Assembly (NCBI GenBank): GCA_964646605.1
Contig: CAZYEX010000152.1
Location: forward strand, 1-33,458
Length of the DNA: 33,458 nt
Direction: 5' to 3'
From: SBAX01 sp964646605
GTDB lineage: Bacteria > Planctomycetota > Phycisphaerae > UBA1845
The stretch's first letter is position 1. Each line of letters starts with the position of its first letter. A program made the position numbers and the translations under genes. Below are positions 14,005 to 22,851 of the stretch, one piece after another. The notes beneath the pieces are model-generated. The model was given only the letters and a program-made list of their open reading frames with translations. It did no database searches and was not told the DNA's origin.

Positions 14005-16270
14005 GGGCGATCTCTCCGGTTAAGATCGGCAACGTGAACTGGAACACACTCCCACCGCCAGGATTCGGTGATACCCACAAGCGACCCCCGTGGGCTTCGA
14101 CAATGGATCGGCTGATCGACAATCCCAAACCCATTCCCTTTGCCTTCGTAGAGAAGAAAGGCTGAAAGACGCGGTCCGGGACGTCGGCAGGGACGCCGCA
14201 GCCGCGATCGGTGACGGAGACGGTCACCTGATCGTCGGCGACCTCCGTACGGACGGTCAAGGTTCGTTCTCGAACCGGTGTTTCTTCCATGGCCTCCAGC
14301 CCATTGCGACACAGATTGAGCAGGACCTGCTGAATCTGCACATTATCGGCATTCACGCGCGGATTGGCAAGGGCCAAATCAAGCTGGACCGTGGCACCAT
14401 GATCGCGGGCGTCCACGGCGGTGAAACCCACGACCTCCCGAATCGCTTGGTGCAGGAACAACGGGAGGTGCCGGGAATCGCGTTTGTGGACGAAGTCGGC
14501 CAGACGGCGAATGATTTCGGCCGCCCGGTGGGCCTGGGCGGAAACGGCCTCCAACGCCTCGAGGACCCCGGCCGGCGTCGAATCGCCCGAGCGGATGCGC
14601 CGGGCCGCCCCCTGTGCAAAGTTGACCACGGCGGTCAGCGGTTGGTTCAATTCATGGGCCAGCCCGGAGGCCATTTCACTGACCGTGTTGACGCGCATGG
14701 CGTGGGCCAATTCGTCGCGGTGTTGGCGGGCCTGCTCTTCCGCGTGCTTTCGATCGGTGATGTCCACCAGGACGCCGCGCAGCAGTCGCGGGCCCTCGGG
14801 GCCGACGATCACGTCGACGATGTCACGCAACCAGATCCACTCTCCGTCTGCTCTCCGCATCCGGTACTCGAACTCGTGGGATTGACCGCGGCGGGTCGCG
14901 GCGGCGCAGTACTCGATCGTCTCGTCATGGTCGTCTGGGTGGAGGTGATCGACCCAGAAGTTGGGTGCATACCACTGCTCGGGAACGTAACCGGTCAGTG
15001 CGAGCGCCCGACCGGTCACCTGAGTAAAGGAGAACGTCTCGGGATCCGCTTCCCAGAGGATGACCGGAACGCCGTCCAGCAAGACGCGTTGTCGCTCCTC
15101 ACTTCGGCGGAGATTTTCCTCGGTCCGTTTTCGCTCCGTGAGGTCGCGGACGTGGACGAGGATGGCGGGCTTGCCGTTGTAGAGGCACGGGACGGCCCCG
15201 GCCTCCACCTCGACGGTGGTCCCGTCGCTACGGAGTAGTTTCCGTTCGATGATCGGCACCGCGCGGTTTTCCTCCAGCACGGCGCGCACGCGCTCCTTCG
15301 CCGATTCACGGGAGTCGGGATGGATCAGATCGAGATGGGGCCTTCCAACGACGTCGCTGGCGTTTCGGGTACGCAGCAGGGCGAGGGCGGCGCGGTTGGC
15401 GAAGACGATCCGGCCGTCTTGAATCATCGCGATCCCGTCGGGATCGGCCTCCACGACCGTTCGGTACCGTTCTTCGTTCTCGCGAAGGGCGCGTTCGGCG
15501 CGTTTCCACTCCGTCACGTCGAAGATCGTCCCCTGAATGCACTCCCGTCCGTCGGCCCCGAGGAACAACGCGACGTTCTCGATGACCTCGATCAACGTGC
15601 CGTCCTTGCGTCGAGCGGTAAGTTCGAAGTTGCGGAGCTCACGTTCCGCGTGGAGGCGTTCCAGAAACCGCTTGCGGTCCTGGGGTGTGGGATAGAGATC
15701 GGTCACCGGGTGGGCGAGCAGTTCCTCCTTGGAGTCGTACCCGAACATCCGTACGAACGCCTCGTTGCAGTCGATGTCCCTTCCCTCGGGAGTGGAGTAG
15801 AACACGCCCGCCAGGTTGCGCTCGAAGAGCAAACGGTGCCTCTCCTCACTGGCGCGCAGGGCGGCTTCGGCCTCCTTGCGGGCCGTGACCACCTCGGTGA
15901 AAAAGATCACCCCGCCGATTTCATTGTTCGCCTGTCGCCAGGGATGCACGGCCCAGCGAACCCAGTCCAGGCGCCCATCGGCTCGCGGGAACGGATCTTG
16001 TTCGCAGCTCTCGGTCGCGCCGGCGAGGCACCGTCGATGGACCTCCTTCCATCGTTCCGGGATTTCAGGAAAAACCTGGTAGTGGGAGCGTCCGATGATG
16101 TTCTGATCGCCTAACTTGTAGTCCGTTATCCATCGGCGACTGACCGCAAGATAGCGCATGTCCAGATCGAACATGGCCACGGCCGCGGGTACGTGCGCCA
16201 TGAAGAACCGGAGCGTCTCCTCGCGGTGGACCTCCGCCTCACGGAGCGAGTTTTCCGCCTGTTCGCTCAT
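13970..16270 (-). CDS. Four-PAS sensor histidine kinase (FixL/NtrY-like)
   Basis: The 766-residue protein has no membrane segment and is likely a cytosolic sensor. Four PAS/PAC units are visible at about 20-130, 140-258, 262-380 and 390-508; PAC ends such as GTIFDVTEWKRAE and VHVRDLTERKRTE mark them. The dimerisation domain carries the phosphoacceptor His539 in SGLAHELNQPLTAVVNFAQG, typical of FixL and DctB relatives. The ATPase domain shows the N box (LLNLCRNGLEAMEE, about 650-663), DRGCGVP, and the G2 region KGMGLGLSISRSIVEAHGG. It transfers phosphate to the FixJ-like regulator encoded in overlap downstream. The signal is unknown; I cannot identify a haem-binding His with confidence, so oxygen sensing should not be assumed. 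ATG 16270 has no clear ribosome site. Confidence 0.92.
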   Translation of the reverse strand: MSEQAENSLREAEVHREETLRFFMAHVPAAVAMFDLDMRYLAVSRRWITDYKLGDQNIIGRSHYQVFPEIPERWKEVHRRCLAGATESCEQDPFPRADGRLDWVRWAVHPWRQANNEIGGVIFFTEVVTARKEAEAALRASEERHRLLFERNLAGVFYSTPEGRDIDCNEAFVRMFGYDSKEELLAHPVTDLYPTPQDRKRFLERLHAERELRNFELTARRKDGTLIEVIENVALFLGADGRECIQGTIFDVTEWKRAERALRENEERYRTVVEADPDGIAMIQDGRIVFANRAALALLRTRNASDVVGRPHLDLIHPDSRESAKERVRAVLEENRAVPIIERKLLRSDGTTVEVEAGAVPCLYNGKPAILVHVRDLTERKRTEENLRRSEERQRVLLDGVPVILWEADPETFSFTQVTGRALALTGYVPEQWYAPNFWVDHLHPDDHDETIEYCAAATRRGQSHEFEYRMRRADGEWIWLRDIVDVIVGPEGPRLLRGVLVDITDRKHAEEQARQHRDELAHAMRVNTVSEMASGLAHELNQPLTAVVNFAQGAARRIRSGDSTPAGVLEALEAVSAQAHRAAEIIRRLADFVHKRDSRHLPLFLHQAIREVVGFTAVDARDHGATVQLDLALANPRVNADNVQIQQVLLNLCRNGLEAMEETPVRERTLTVRTEVADDQVTVSVTDRGCGVPADVPDRVFQPFFSTKAKGMGLGLSISRSIVEAHGGRLWVSPNPGGGSVFQFTLPILTGEIAHGTEPVGVRRR

Positions 16271-16340
16271 GGCTCGATCATCGTCCTCGGTCCGCTTCGG
16301 TCCACACGCAATCCGAATAGCTCCGGTACGTAGCGGCGGG

Positions 16341-16357
16341 GGACTCAGCGAGAGTCC
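16341..16357 (-). terminator. Small hairpin between dUTPase-like and kinase genes
   Basis: A six-base stem (GGACTC with GAGTCC) and five-base loop lie in the 95-base gap after the dUTPase-like stop codon. There is no T run, so terminator activity is doubtful. Confidence 0.25.
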
Positions 16358-16365
16358 GTCACTCG

Positions 16366-16791
16366 CTAGTCGACATTCGACTGAAGGGTGATGGTCCGGT
16401 TGTCCGCCTCGGTCTTGGTCTTCATCGAATACTCGCCGTCCTGGCGGGCGTGGTTGACGTTCAGCTTCTTCAGGTACAACTCATGGACGTCCTTGGCCGA
16501 CAGACCCACGCACTGGGCCAGGCTGATCCAGAAAAAGAGCAGGTCGATGACTTCGACCCGCGCGTTCTGGAGATCGTGGATCGCAAACCGCTCCCCGCGT
16601 CGAGCCTCGGCGCACCAATGTTTCCAGAACGTGCAATCGCGAAGCTCTTCCAGTTCGTTGGCCGCGGCGTTGATGTAGTCGTTGAGCCACCGGCCTGCGG
16701 TGAGCGGATCGAACCGTTCCCGAAGCGCCTTCGTGTCGTAACCGATGCGAGCGTTAAGCTGCGCCTGCCGTTCGAACAGTTCCTCGAGCAA
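16366..16791 (-). CDS. All-alpha dUTPase-like NTP pyrophosphohydrolase
   Basis: The 141-residue helical protein begins LFERQAQLNARIGYDT and carries two acidic motifs expected of the dimeric all-alpha dUTPase/MazG superfamily: NAAANELEELRDCTFWKHW (Glu46, Glu48, Glu49) and NARVEVIDLLFFWISLAQ (Glu80, Asp83), which would bind Mg2+ and the pyrophosphate of the substrate. The end NVNHARQDGEY resembles the conserved C-terminal segment N-x-x-R-Q-D of the family. The likely reaction is hydrolysis of dUTP to dUMP and pyrophosphate, keeping uracil out of DNA. Substrate preference for dUTP over other nucleotides is inferred from family resemblance. It precedes the two-component genes on the same strand, with a 95-base gap; no functional link is evident. 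Confidence 0.8.
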   Translation of the reverse strand: MLEELFERQAQLNARIGYDTKALRERFDPLTAGRWLNDYINAAANELEELRDCTFWKHWCAEARRGERFAIHDLQNARVEVIDLLFFWISLAQCVGLSAKDVHELYLKKLNVNHARQDGEYSMKTKTEADNRTITLQSNVD

Positions 16792-16967
16792 GAGCGACTC
16801 CTTTCACCTGCGGTCGTGGGAGAAAATGCATTCCCACCGGGCCCGCATATTACCTCACCCGTTACACGGCCGACAAGTCCGCGGGCGCTCGTCCGCCGGG
16901 TTCGGCGTCCCTGGGGGCGTTCCGCATCCAACCACCGCAGGCCGGAATCGTTAGACGACCGACGGGG

Positions 16968-16997
16968 TTGCCATGCACCTGTAAGTTCGGGCATAGT
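16968..16997 (+). promoter_or_regulatory. Promoter candidate for the YceI-like gene
   Basis: TTGCCA (16968-16973) and CATAGT (16992-16997) are 18 bases apart in the 295-base gap between the divergent dUTPase-like and YceI-like genes. Transcription would start near 17005, about 80 bases before the ATG. Confidence 0.4.
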
Positions 16998-17086
16998 ATA
17001 GGCGAGCCGAACGGGGTGGGGCGTGGGGAGCGCTTCGTCGCGGCCCGCAAGCGGGCTGGCCCGCGGCCGGAAAAGGAGAGGTCCAA

Positions 17087-17719
17087 ATGGGTAAGCGTGG
17101 TCTTTGGGCAGTCATGGCGGCTGCGGCGCCGGTATTTCTATCGGGTCGGGTGGCACAGGCCGCTTCTACGGAGTTCGATTTTAAGGACCCCAAGGGGGTC
17201 AACAGCATCGTGTTCATCCTCGATTCCGCCCTGGAGCCTTTCAACGGCGTGGCCGGCGGGATCACCGGCAAGGTCACCTTCGACCCCGCGAACCCCACCG
17301 CGACCGCGGGCAAGATCACCGTCGAGACCAAGAGTCTGCACATCGCCAACCGGGGCATGAAGGAAACGCTCCACGGCCCGGATTGGTTGGATGCGGCCAA
17401 GAACCCCAACATCGAATTCGCCATCAAGAAGGTCACCGAGGCCAAGAACCTCGGCGAGAACGTCTTCGATCTCACCGTCGTGGGAGAGATGAGTTGCCGC
17501 GGGGTATCCAAGGAGATCACCGTCCCGGTCAAGGTGAGCTACCTGCCGGGGAAGCTCGGTGAAAGGACCAGTAAGCTCAGCGGGGATTTGCTCGTGGTCC
17601 GATCCAACTTCTCGATCCTGCGTAAGGATTTCGGCATCAAACCGGACATGACCGACAAGGTGGTGGCCGAGGAAATCCAAGTCCGGGTTTCCATTGTGGG
17701 CGGCAACCCCAAGAAATGA
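17087..17719 (+). CDS. YceI-like exported lipocalin-fold protein
   Basis: The 210-residue protein has a signal peptide (1-26, ending RVAQA) and a YceI-type body: STEFDFKDPKGVNSIVFILD, GGITGKVTFDPANP, ITVETKSLHIANRGMKETL, then LHGPDWLDAAKNPNIEFAIK and VVGEMSCRGVSKEITVPVKV. YceI proteins form a periplasmic beta-barrel that binds long-chain or isoprenoid lipids. Typical family length is about 190 residues, so it is complete. AGGAGAGG precedes the ATG. The next gene encodes an exported protein with terpene-cyclase-type repeats, but it has its own -10 box, so co-regulation is only possible. The ligand cannot be deduced from sequence. Confidence 0.9.
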   Translation: MGKRGLWAVMAAAAPVFLSGRVAQAASTEFDFKDPKGVNSIVFILDSALEPFNGVAGGITGKVTFDPANPTATAGKITVETKSLHIANRGMKETLHGPDWLDAAKNPNIEFAIKKVTEAKNLGENVFDLTVVGEMSCRGVSKEITVPVKVSYLPGKLGERTSKLSGDLLVVRSNFSILRKDFGIKPDMTDKVVAEEIQVRVSIVGGNPKK

Positions 17720-17745
17720 CCGGACCCTACTTCCGGCGAGGTGCG

Positions 17746-17751
17746 TATAAT
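17746..17751 (+). promoter_or_regulatory. -10 element for the terpene-cyclase-repeat gene
   Basis: A perfect TATAAT lies 27 bases after the YceI-like stop codon and 47 bases before the ATG at 17799. No good -35 match occurs 16-18 bases upstream, so an activator may be needed or the site may be chance. Confidence 0.4.
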
Positions 17752-17798
17752 CAGCGCAGCGGCGCGTTCGTTAACGGACGCACGGGACGAGAGGTGCC

Positions 17799-18926
17799 AT
17801 GAGTGCTTTCTTATCATCGTTGCTTTCCTTCTGTCTTTTCGTCGGGGCATCGGCGGGGGAACCGAAGCTGGAGCTGGCGGTCGCCTCCCAGGCCCACGCC
17901 GCGGTGGGCAAAGGAATTGCGTACCTTGTGGCCGGGCAGCGGGTCGACGGGGGGTGGGAAGCGTTCGATAAGTCTCACCCGGCGGTGACGGCGCTGGCCG
18001 TACAAGCCCTGGCCCAGGACCCCGATTACGGTCCGCGGCACGCGTCGGTTACGCGGGGTTTGGAGTTTATGTTACGCAGCGTCCAGCCCGACGGCGGAAT
18101 CTACGTCGAGGGCGAGGGAATGCCCAACTACCACACCAGCGTCGCGCTGCTGGCTTTGGCGTCGCTGAAGGACGCAGCCCACGCCAAAACCATCGAAAAC
18201 GCCCAGTCGTTCCTCAAACGCCTTCAATGGGACGAGGGCGAAGGGCATGAGGCCGCAAGCCCTTGGTACGGGGGCGCGGGATACGGTCAGTCGAAACGAC
18301 CCGATCTTTCCAACACCCAACTGATGATCGAGGCTTTGCACGAAAGCGGGTTGTCGGCCGAGGACCCCGTCTACAAGAAAGCCCTCACCTTCATCGTAAG
18401 GTGTCAAATGCTTGGCACCTCCAACGACCAGGACTTCGCCGTGGAAACCGTGGACGGGGGGTTCATCTATTCGCCGGCCAACGGCGGGGAGTCCAAGGCC
18501 GGGACCGAGGTGGTGGGCGATCGTCCTCGACTGCGAAGCTACGGCTCGATGACCTACGCCGGCTTCAAGAGTTTGCTCTACGCACGGGTGGACCGGGACG
18601 ATCCTCGCGTGCAGGCGGCGGTCGGTTGGATCCGTCGCCACTATACCCTGGATCACAACCCCAACATGCCCGAAGCCCAATCGCGCGAGGGGCTGTACTA
18701 TTACTTCCACGTATTCGCCCGGGCCATGAACGCCTTCGGCGAGGAGACCCTCGTCGATGCCGGCGGAGTGCCGCGCCGTTGGCGGGCGGAGTTGTGCGAG
18801 AAAATCGTTTCCTTGCAGCGTCCGGACGGAAGCTGGGTGAACGACGCGGACCGCTGGTACGAAGGCAACCCCCATCTCGTGACCGCGTATGCGATTCTTG
18901 CCTTGCAGACGGCGCTGAACCCATGA
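17799..18926 (+). CDS. Exported prenyltransferase/squalene-oxidase-repeat protein
   Basis: The 375-residue protein has a signal-like N terminus (1-19, LLSFCLFVGASAG) and alpha/alpha-barrel repeats of the terpene cyclase/prenyltransferase type: GIAYLVAGQRVDGGWEAFDK, GLEFMLRSVQPDGGIYVEG, VSLQRPDGSWVNDADRW, each with the QxxDGGW/QRPDGSW turn. The acidic DxDD catalytic motif of squalene-hopene cyclases is not seen, and the length is well under the 600 or more residues of true cyclases, so it is probably not a hopanoid cyclase. Planctomycete genomes carry many such exported repeat proteins of unknown role. GAGAGGT precedes the ATG. Its stop codon overlaps the next start by four bases (ATGA), so translation is coupled. 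Confidence 0.82.
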   Translation: MSAFLSSLLSFCLFVGASAGEPKLELAVASQAHAAVGKGIAYLVAGQRVDGGWEAFDKSHPAVTALAVQALAQDPDYGPRHASVTRGLEFMLRSVQPDGGIYVEGEGMPNYHTSVALLALASLKDAAHAKTIENAQSFLKRLQWDEGEGHEAASPWYGGAGYGQSKRPDLSNTQLMIEALHESGLSAEDPVYKKALTFIVRCQMLGTSNDQDFAVETVDGGFIYSPANGGESKAGTEVVGDRPRLRSYGSMTYAGFKSLLYARVDRDDPRVQAAVGWIRRHYTLDHNPNMPEAQSREGLYYYFHVFARAMNAFGEETLVDAGGVPRRWRAELCEKIVSLQRPDGSWVNDADRWYEGNPHLVTAYAILALQTALNP

Positions 18927-19513
18927 ACCAGGATCAGAACGTTCCTGAACAAGAACCGGTCCCCGTTGTCGAGGACGGGTACGAGGCCCCCGCCGAGGGC
19001 GTGGAGGCCCTTGGCGACGAAGACGAGTCGACCGAACTCGCTTCGGCGGCACGCGCTTTGGACGGGGGTCCCGAAGAACCAGACGCGGGCGGCGCTGCGG
19101 GCACGCTCATCGCGGAGCAGTCCTTGGTTGCCGACGAGGAACTCGCCGGCGACCTCGCGACCGTGGCCATGACCGGGGAATCGCCGACCGGCCTTCCGCC
19201 GGGCACAACCTCCCCCGCCGCATCGCCCGTCTTGGCCGCGTACGAACGGGACGTTCACGATGTCGTCGTCGAACTGAAGCGCGTCGAATCCGACATCCGG
19301 GTCTTGATCGAGGACCGTGATCCCAGGCGCAAGCGCAAGCTGAACGGCACCCATCGTTGGCAGGAATTGGAAGACGACGTGCTGAGTTGGCGTTTCACCG
19401 GGCGGTTCGAGGAGCCCGCCCTCCGCCGCGTGACCGAGCTGGTCGGCCGCCGTCATTACCTCTTCCGCCACCTGCGGTTCCTCGCCTCCACCCGCCCGGT
19501 GTGGAACTCGTAA
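18923..19513 (+). CDS. Acidic hypothetical protein with charged C-terminal helix domain
   Basis: The 196-residue protein starts at the ATG that overlaps the preceding stop codon; the open frame extends upstream only as a shadow of that gene. Residues 1-115 are acidic and low-complexity (Glu, Asp, Ala, Gly, Pro) and likely disordered. Residues about 116-196 look folded: VHDVVVELKRVESDIRVLIE, then GTHRWQELEDDVLSWRFTGR and RHYLFRHLRFLASTRPVWN. I do not recognise the family. No signal peptide or membrane segment is visible, so it should be cytosolic even though its operon partner looks exported. Translational coupling suggests the two are needed in similar amounts. Confidence 0.65.
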   Translation: MNQDQNVPEQEPVPVVEDGYEAPAEGVEALGDEDESTELASAARALDGGPEEPDAGGAAGTLIAEQSLVADEELAGDLATVAMTGESPTGLPPGTTSPAASPVLAAYERDVHDVVVELKRVESDIRVLIEDRDPRRKRKLNGTHRWQELEDDVLSWRFTGRFEEPALRRVTELVGRRHYLFRHLRFLASTRPVWNS

Positions 19514-19707
19514 CGTCGCCTTGCAACGCCTCCTCCGCCTGGGCCTCTGGGAGATGTCGGATGCCATAACATGGCACGATCGCTCCGCCCAGGCCTCGAC
19601 CGACGATAAAGGATTAGCCCTAGCCACCGTCGTCCGTTTGTTGGAAAAAATTCGAAGGCTGTCGTCCGCGTCCACTGCGTCGCGGACCGCTGAAAAGGAG
19701 AACCGTC

Positions 19708-20061
19708 ATGGGTAGTCCGGTTATGCAATGGCAGATCATCACCAAAAACCCCGAGGGGCTGACCAAGTTCTACTCGACGCTGTTCGATTGGAAGGTGGAC
19801 GCGAACAACGCCTTGAACTATCGGATGATCGACACGGCCTCGGGGCGGGGGATCAACGGCGGCATCTGGCCCGCCCCGCCCGAAACGCACGGCTTCGTGC
19901 AGCTATTCATCGAGGTACACGACGTACCCGCCTATGTGAAGAAGGCCTCCGCCCAAGGCGCCAAGGTGATCATCCCCCCGCAGAAACTCCCCGACGGCGG
20001 CGAACTCGCCATCCTCCACGATCCGGAAGGAATTCCCTTTGGGCTCATGAAGTCCGCCTAG
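19708..20061 (+). CDS. VOC-superfamily (glyoxalase-like) protein
   Basis: The 117-residue protein has the vicinal-oxygen-chelate pattern: WQIITKNPEGLTKFYSTLFDW for the first half and FVQLFIEVHDVPAYVKKASA with HDPEGIPFGLMK for the second, as in the short glyoxalase/bleomycin-resistance family found in many bacteria. Such proteins bind a metal or small molecule between two beta-alpha-beta-beta-beta units. The usual first metal ligand His is not seen at the first strand (QWQII), so catalytic activity is uncertain; many short family members have unknown ligands. AAGGAG lies seven bases before the ATG. The flanking gaps of about 195 and 200 bases suggest it is transcribed alone. Confidence 0.85.
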   Translation: MGSPVMQWQIITKNPEGLTKFYSTLFDWKVDANNALNYRMIDTASGRGINGGIWPAPPETHGFVQLFIEVHDVPAYVKKASAQGAKVIIPPQKLPDGGELAILHDPEGIPFGLMKSA

Positions 20062-20263
20062 ATCTCGCTCCTGCTGTCGTGCCTTCCGATATGGGGCTGC
20101 GGAACAGCCCGGGCGCAGTTATCAGACCTTCGCGCGGGGAGGCCGGTACGGCGACTACTATGTTGACAGGCAGGCGAAAGTACGCCGCGTCCGCGCCGTA
20201 CGTGCGATCGGTGAACCGTCGCCCGGCGGGGTCTGAAAAAGAGGAAGTCACGGAGATCAGGAC

Positions 20264-21427
20264 ATGAAAAGAATCACGGCAATGGTTGCGGCGCTGGGGC
20301 TTACGGCTTCGATGGCGTCGGCGACGAACATCACCCTCAAGGTGCAGGGTCCCAACGGCGAGCCCTCGGTCGACGTCGCGCCGGGCGGGACGGTCAATTA
20401 TCGAGTGGTCGCCGAACTTGACGACGCGGCCACGTTGGGAATCGGGCTCATCGGGTTCACTCTCGACTACAGCGCCGAAGACATCCTCGTGCAAGGCGAT
20501 GAGCCTAGCACGGCCCCGATGAAGAACTTCGACATCTCCGATGGGATCACCAACCCCGACGGATACGGCGGCACGATCATCGGCGGCGAACTCGTTCAAT
20601 GCGGCGGGGCGCAGAACACCATCAAGAACACCGACGCCAACGCCGACTTTCCGCTGGGCACCGTGGCCCTGGGTACTTTCGCCACCAACATCGGCGACCT
20701 GGGCTCGCCGCAGGTCGTGATGACCGGTCATTTCACCGCCAACGTCGTGGGCTCGCACACCCTGATGGGCAAGGACCTCTTCGCCAACGTCATTCGAGCC
20801 GGCCAGGACGGCACCGAGGCCTTCTGGGCGACCGATGCCGCGGGCGCCGGTGCGATTACGAACCTGACGGTCAATGTCGGCGCGGTCGTCGAGGCCCTTC
20901 TCACCGCTGCCAATCCCGCGGACGAGAAGACGCTGCCTTGGACGCGGTTTCACACCATTCGTCTGACGTTCGACAGTGTCATCGCCGCCCCTGGCGCGGG
21001 GGAGATCGAAATCAACGAGCTTCTGCCTGGCGGGACATTCGGGCCGAACTTGAACACGCCCGGAAACTTCACGTTCGGGGTCGAGCCGGGGAACAAACTG
21101 CGGATCGGCGATACGGCTTCGCACTTGACCAACCAGAAGTGGTATGCGATCCGCAACGTGGCGGGCGCTTGGGACGGCGTGGCAAATTTCCAGGTTGACA
21201 ACCTGGTGCAGGTCGGCGATGCGAACAACGACTGTCGCGTGCTCTTTACCGACATGGGCTTCATCAACGCCCAGATTCCGACGACGCCCGCCCTGGACGA
21301 CGCCCGTCGGGACATCAATCGTGACGGAAGCATTCTGTTCACCGACCTGGGGGCAACCAATCCGCGAATTCCGGCGGACTGCATCGTGAAGCCCTGTGGA
21401 CACAACAACGCTCTGCCTTGCCCGTAA
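20264..21427 (+). CDS. Secreted cohesin-like/dockerin-like protein 1
   Basis: The 387-residue protein has a signal peptide (1-21, ending SMASA), an N-terminal beta-rich region (22-200) opening with ITLKVQGPNG and AELDDAATLGIGLIGFTLDY like the start of cohesin-type modules, an Ig-like segment beginning LPWTRFHTIRLTFD (about 226-320), and a dockerin-like pair of calcium loops: GDANNDCRVLFTDMGFINAQ and RRDINRDGSILFTDLGA. It ends KPCGHNNALPCP. A close paralogue follows directly. GGAG precedes the ATG. Outside cellulosomes such proteins are probably surface or secreted proteins held by cohesin-dockerin-type contacts; the partner is not in the window. A hairpin terminator follows. Confidence 0.82.
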   Translation: MKRITAMVAALGLTASMASATNITLKVQGPNGEPSVDVAPGGTVNYRVVAELDDAATLGIGLIGFTLDYSAEDILVQGDEPSTAPMKNFDISDGITNPDGYGGTIIGGELVQCGGAQNTIKNTDANADFPLGTVALGTFATNIGDLGSPQVVMTGHFTANVVGSHTLMGKDLFANVIRAGQDGTEAFWATDAAGAGAITNLTVNVGAVVEALLTAANPADEKTLPWTRFHTIRLTFDSVIAAPGAGEIEINELLPGGTFGPNLNTPGNFTFGVEPGNKLRIGDTASHLTNQKWYAIRNVAGAWDGVANFQVDNLVQVGDANNDCRVLFTDMGFINAQIPTTPALDDARRDINRDGSILFTDLGATNPRIPADCIVKPCGHNNALPCP

Positions 21428-21452
21428 GGGAACAAGGCGATTCGGTTTCGAC

Positions 21453-21489
21453 GGCCTCCAGGCGGGGACGAAGGTCCCCCCTGGAGGCC
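21453..21489 (+). terminator. Rho-independent-type terminator after dockerin-like protein 1
   Basis: A strong stem pairs GGCCTCCAG with CTGGAGGCC and GGGGAC with GTCCCC around a GAAG loop, 25 bases after the stop codon. It is followed by GTTCTATTT, a weak T-rich run. Confidence 0.7.
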
Positions 21490-21598
21490 GTTCTATTTCG
21501 TGTGCGGGCGTATCGCCGTCTGGGAAAGTGACGCACCATTGGGCGGGGAGAGTGGCCTGTAGCCGCGGCCTGCCAAGTACAAGCCCCGGCGAAACGGG

Positions 21599-22813
21599 AT
21601 GGCGATGCGATTGAACCGAACCATCGCTCTCTGTGCACTGTTTTTCGCTGCCTTGGGAGCGCAAGCCGGGGTGAAGGTTGAGTTCATCACTACCCCTGAG
21701 CAAGGAACGTACCCACCGGGCGCGATTGTCATGTTCGACGTTTTCTTGCGGCAGGATCCCTTGTTCGCGGTCGACCTACGATTGCGGATGATCGAGTTCG
21801 ACCTGCAAGACACAAGCCCCTACCTGACCGTCACGCTGCCGGTCACGCACGATCGCGGAACGCCCCAGCCCGAGGACGACATTCGGTTCTGGCGGTTCGA
21901 TTCGCTGCCGAATTGCAGGAACGAACCGTCCTTCTGCGGTTTTGGCCACTACGTGGATGACGACCTGGGAGCGGGGAAAACCGATCCTCGGACGAACGTG
22001 CTGGCTGTGGTGTTCTATGGGAACGCGGAGGACGGTTCGGCTCAACTGGTCGTGCCCGGAAATGGATCCGCAATGCTTGTCGGGCGGTTGCAGGTGACGA
22101 CGCCTTTGCTTGATGGGGTCTACACCCTGAACTTGCTCAACGCGGACGATCCGGATTCATCCAACCGCCGCGCCCGCGTCGATCACGGATTCGACCCGCA
22201 TGTGACTTGGCGAGCGGGTTTGTCCGCCCCCAACGACGTATCCGGCGGGACGTACGTCTTCGGCGGGGACCCGCCGCTGCCGCCGAATCTTGTGAGCGCG
22301 TCGCCCGCGAACAACCAGAGCCTGCCGTGGACGCGCTTACATGTCATCCGTTTGGCTTTCGACGGTCCTCTTGTCGCCCCGGGACCGGGCGAAATCCGTA
22401 TCGAACAGCTACTGCCCGGCGGACTGCTCGGGGCGAACCTGAACACGCCAGGGAATTTCACGTTCCATGTCGAGCCGGCAAACGTGCTTCGGATCGGAGA
22501 CACCGCCACACACCTTACCAACCAGAGGTGGTACGCGATTCGCAACGTCGGGGATTGGAAGTCGGGGCCGTACTTCAGATTGAACTACGTCGTTCAGATG
22601 GGGGACGCCAACAACGACGGGCGGCTACTCTTTCAGGATTTGAGCTTCATTAACACACAAATCGGGACCACAGATGCCAGGGACGACAACCGCCGGGACA
22701 TCAACCGCGACTTTATGGTGGTTTTCACTGATCTCGGGGCGGCGAATGTCTATGTCCCGTCCGATCTCGTACCCAAACCATGTGGACACGTTGGGGCGTT
22801 GCCCTGTCCGTAA
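21599..22813 (+). CDS. Secreted cohesin-like/dockerin-like protein 2 (paralogue)
   Basis: The 404-residue protein has a signal peptide (3-22, ending LGAQA) and the same layout as its neighbour. The N-terminal half is diverged, with two Cys in NCRNEPSFCGF that the first copy lacks. The C-terminal half is close: LPWTRLHVIRLAFDGPLVAP, LNTPGNFTFHVEPANVLRIG, HLTNQRWYAIRNVGDW, then two calcium-loop segments (GDANNDGRLLFQDLSFINTQ and RRDINRDFMVVFTDLGA). The second loop has DRDF where the first paralogue has DRDG, a loss of the loop glycine. It ends KPCGHVGALPCP. The start could be ATG 21599 or 21605; neither has a strong ribosome site. The pair clearly arose by tandem duplication. Confidence 0.82.
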   Translation: MAMRLNRTIALCALFFAALGAQAGVKVEFITTPEQGTYPPGAIVMFDVFLRQDPLFAVDLRLRMIEFDLQDTSPYLTVTLPVTHDRGTPQPEDDIRFWRFDSLPNCRNEPSFCGFGHYVDDDLGAGKTDPRTNVLAVVFYGNAEDGSAQLVVPGNGSAMLVGRLQVTTPLLDGVYTLNLLNADDPDSSNRRARVDHGFDPHVTWRAGLSAPNDVSGGTYVFGGDPPLPPNLVSASPANNQSLPWTRLHVIRLAFDGPLVAPGPGEIRIEQLLPGGLLGANLNTPGNFTFHVEPANVLRIGDTATHLTNQRWYAIRNVGDWKSGPYFRLNYVVQMGDANNDGRLLFQDLSFINTQIGTTDARDDNRRDINRDFMVVFTDLGAANVYVPSDLVPKPCGHVGALPCP

Positions 22814-22851
22814 CGCAACGGGCTTGACGCTTTTCGAGCGCGGTATGCACA

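Noticed and set aside
20156..20168. TACTAT and a perfect TTGACA upstream of dockerin-like protein 1
   Set aside because: The boxes are in the wrong order and spacing for one promoter, and no -10 box lies 16-18 bases after the TTGACA.
20045..21703. 552-codon minus-strand open frame opposite dockerin-like protein 1
   Set aside because: Shadow of a gene with a clear signal peptide and calcium-loop repeats on the plus strand; the antisense product has no such features.
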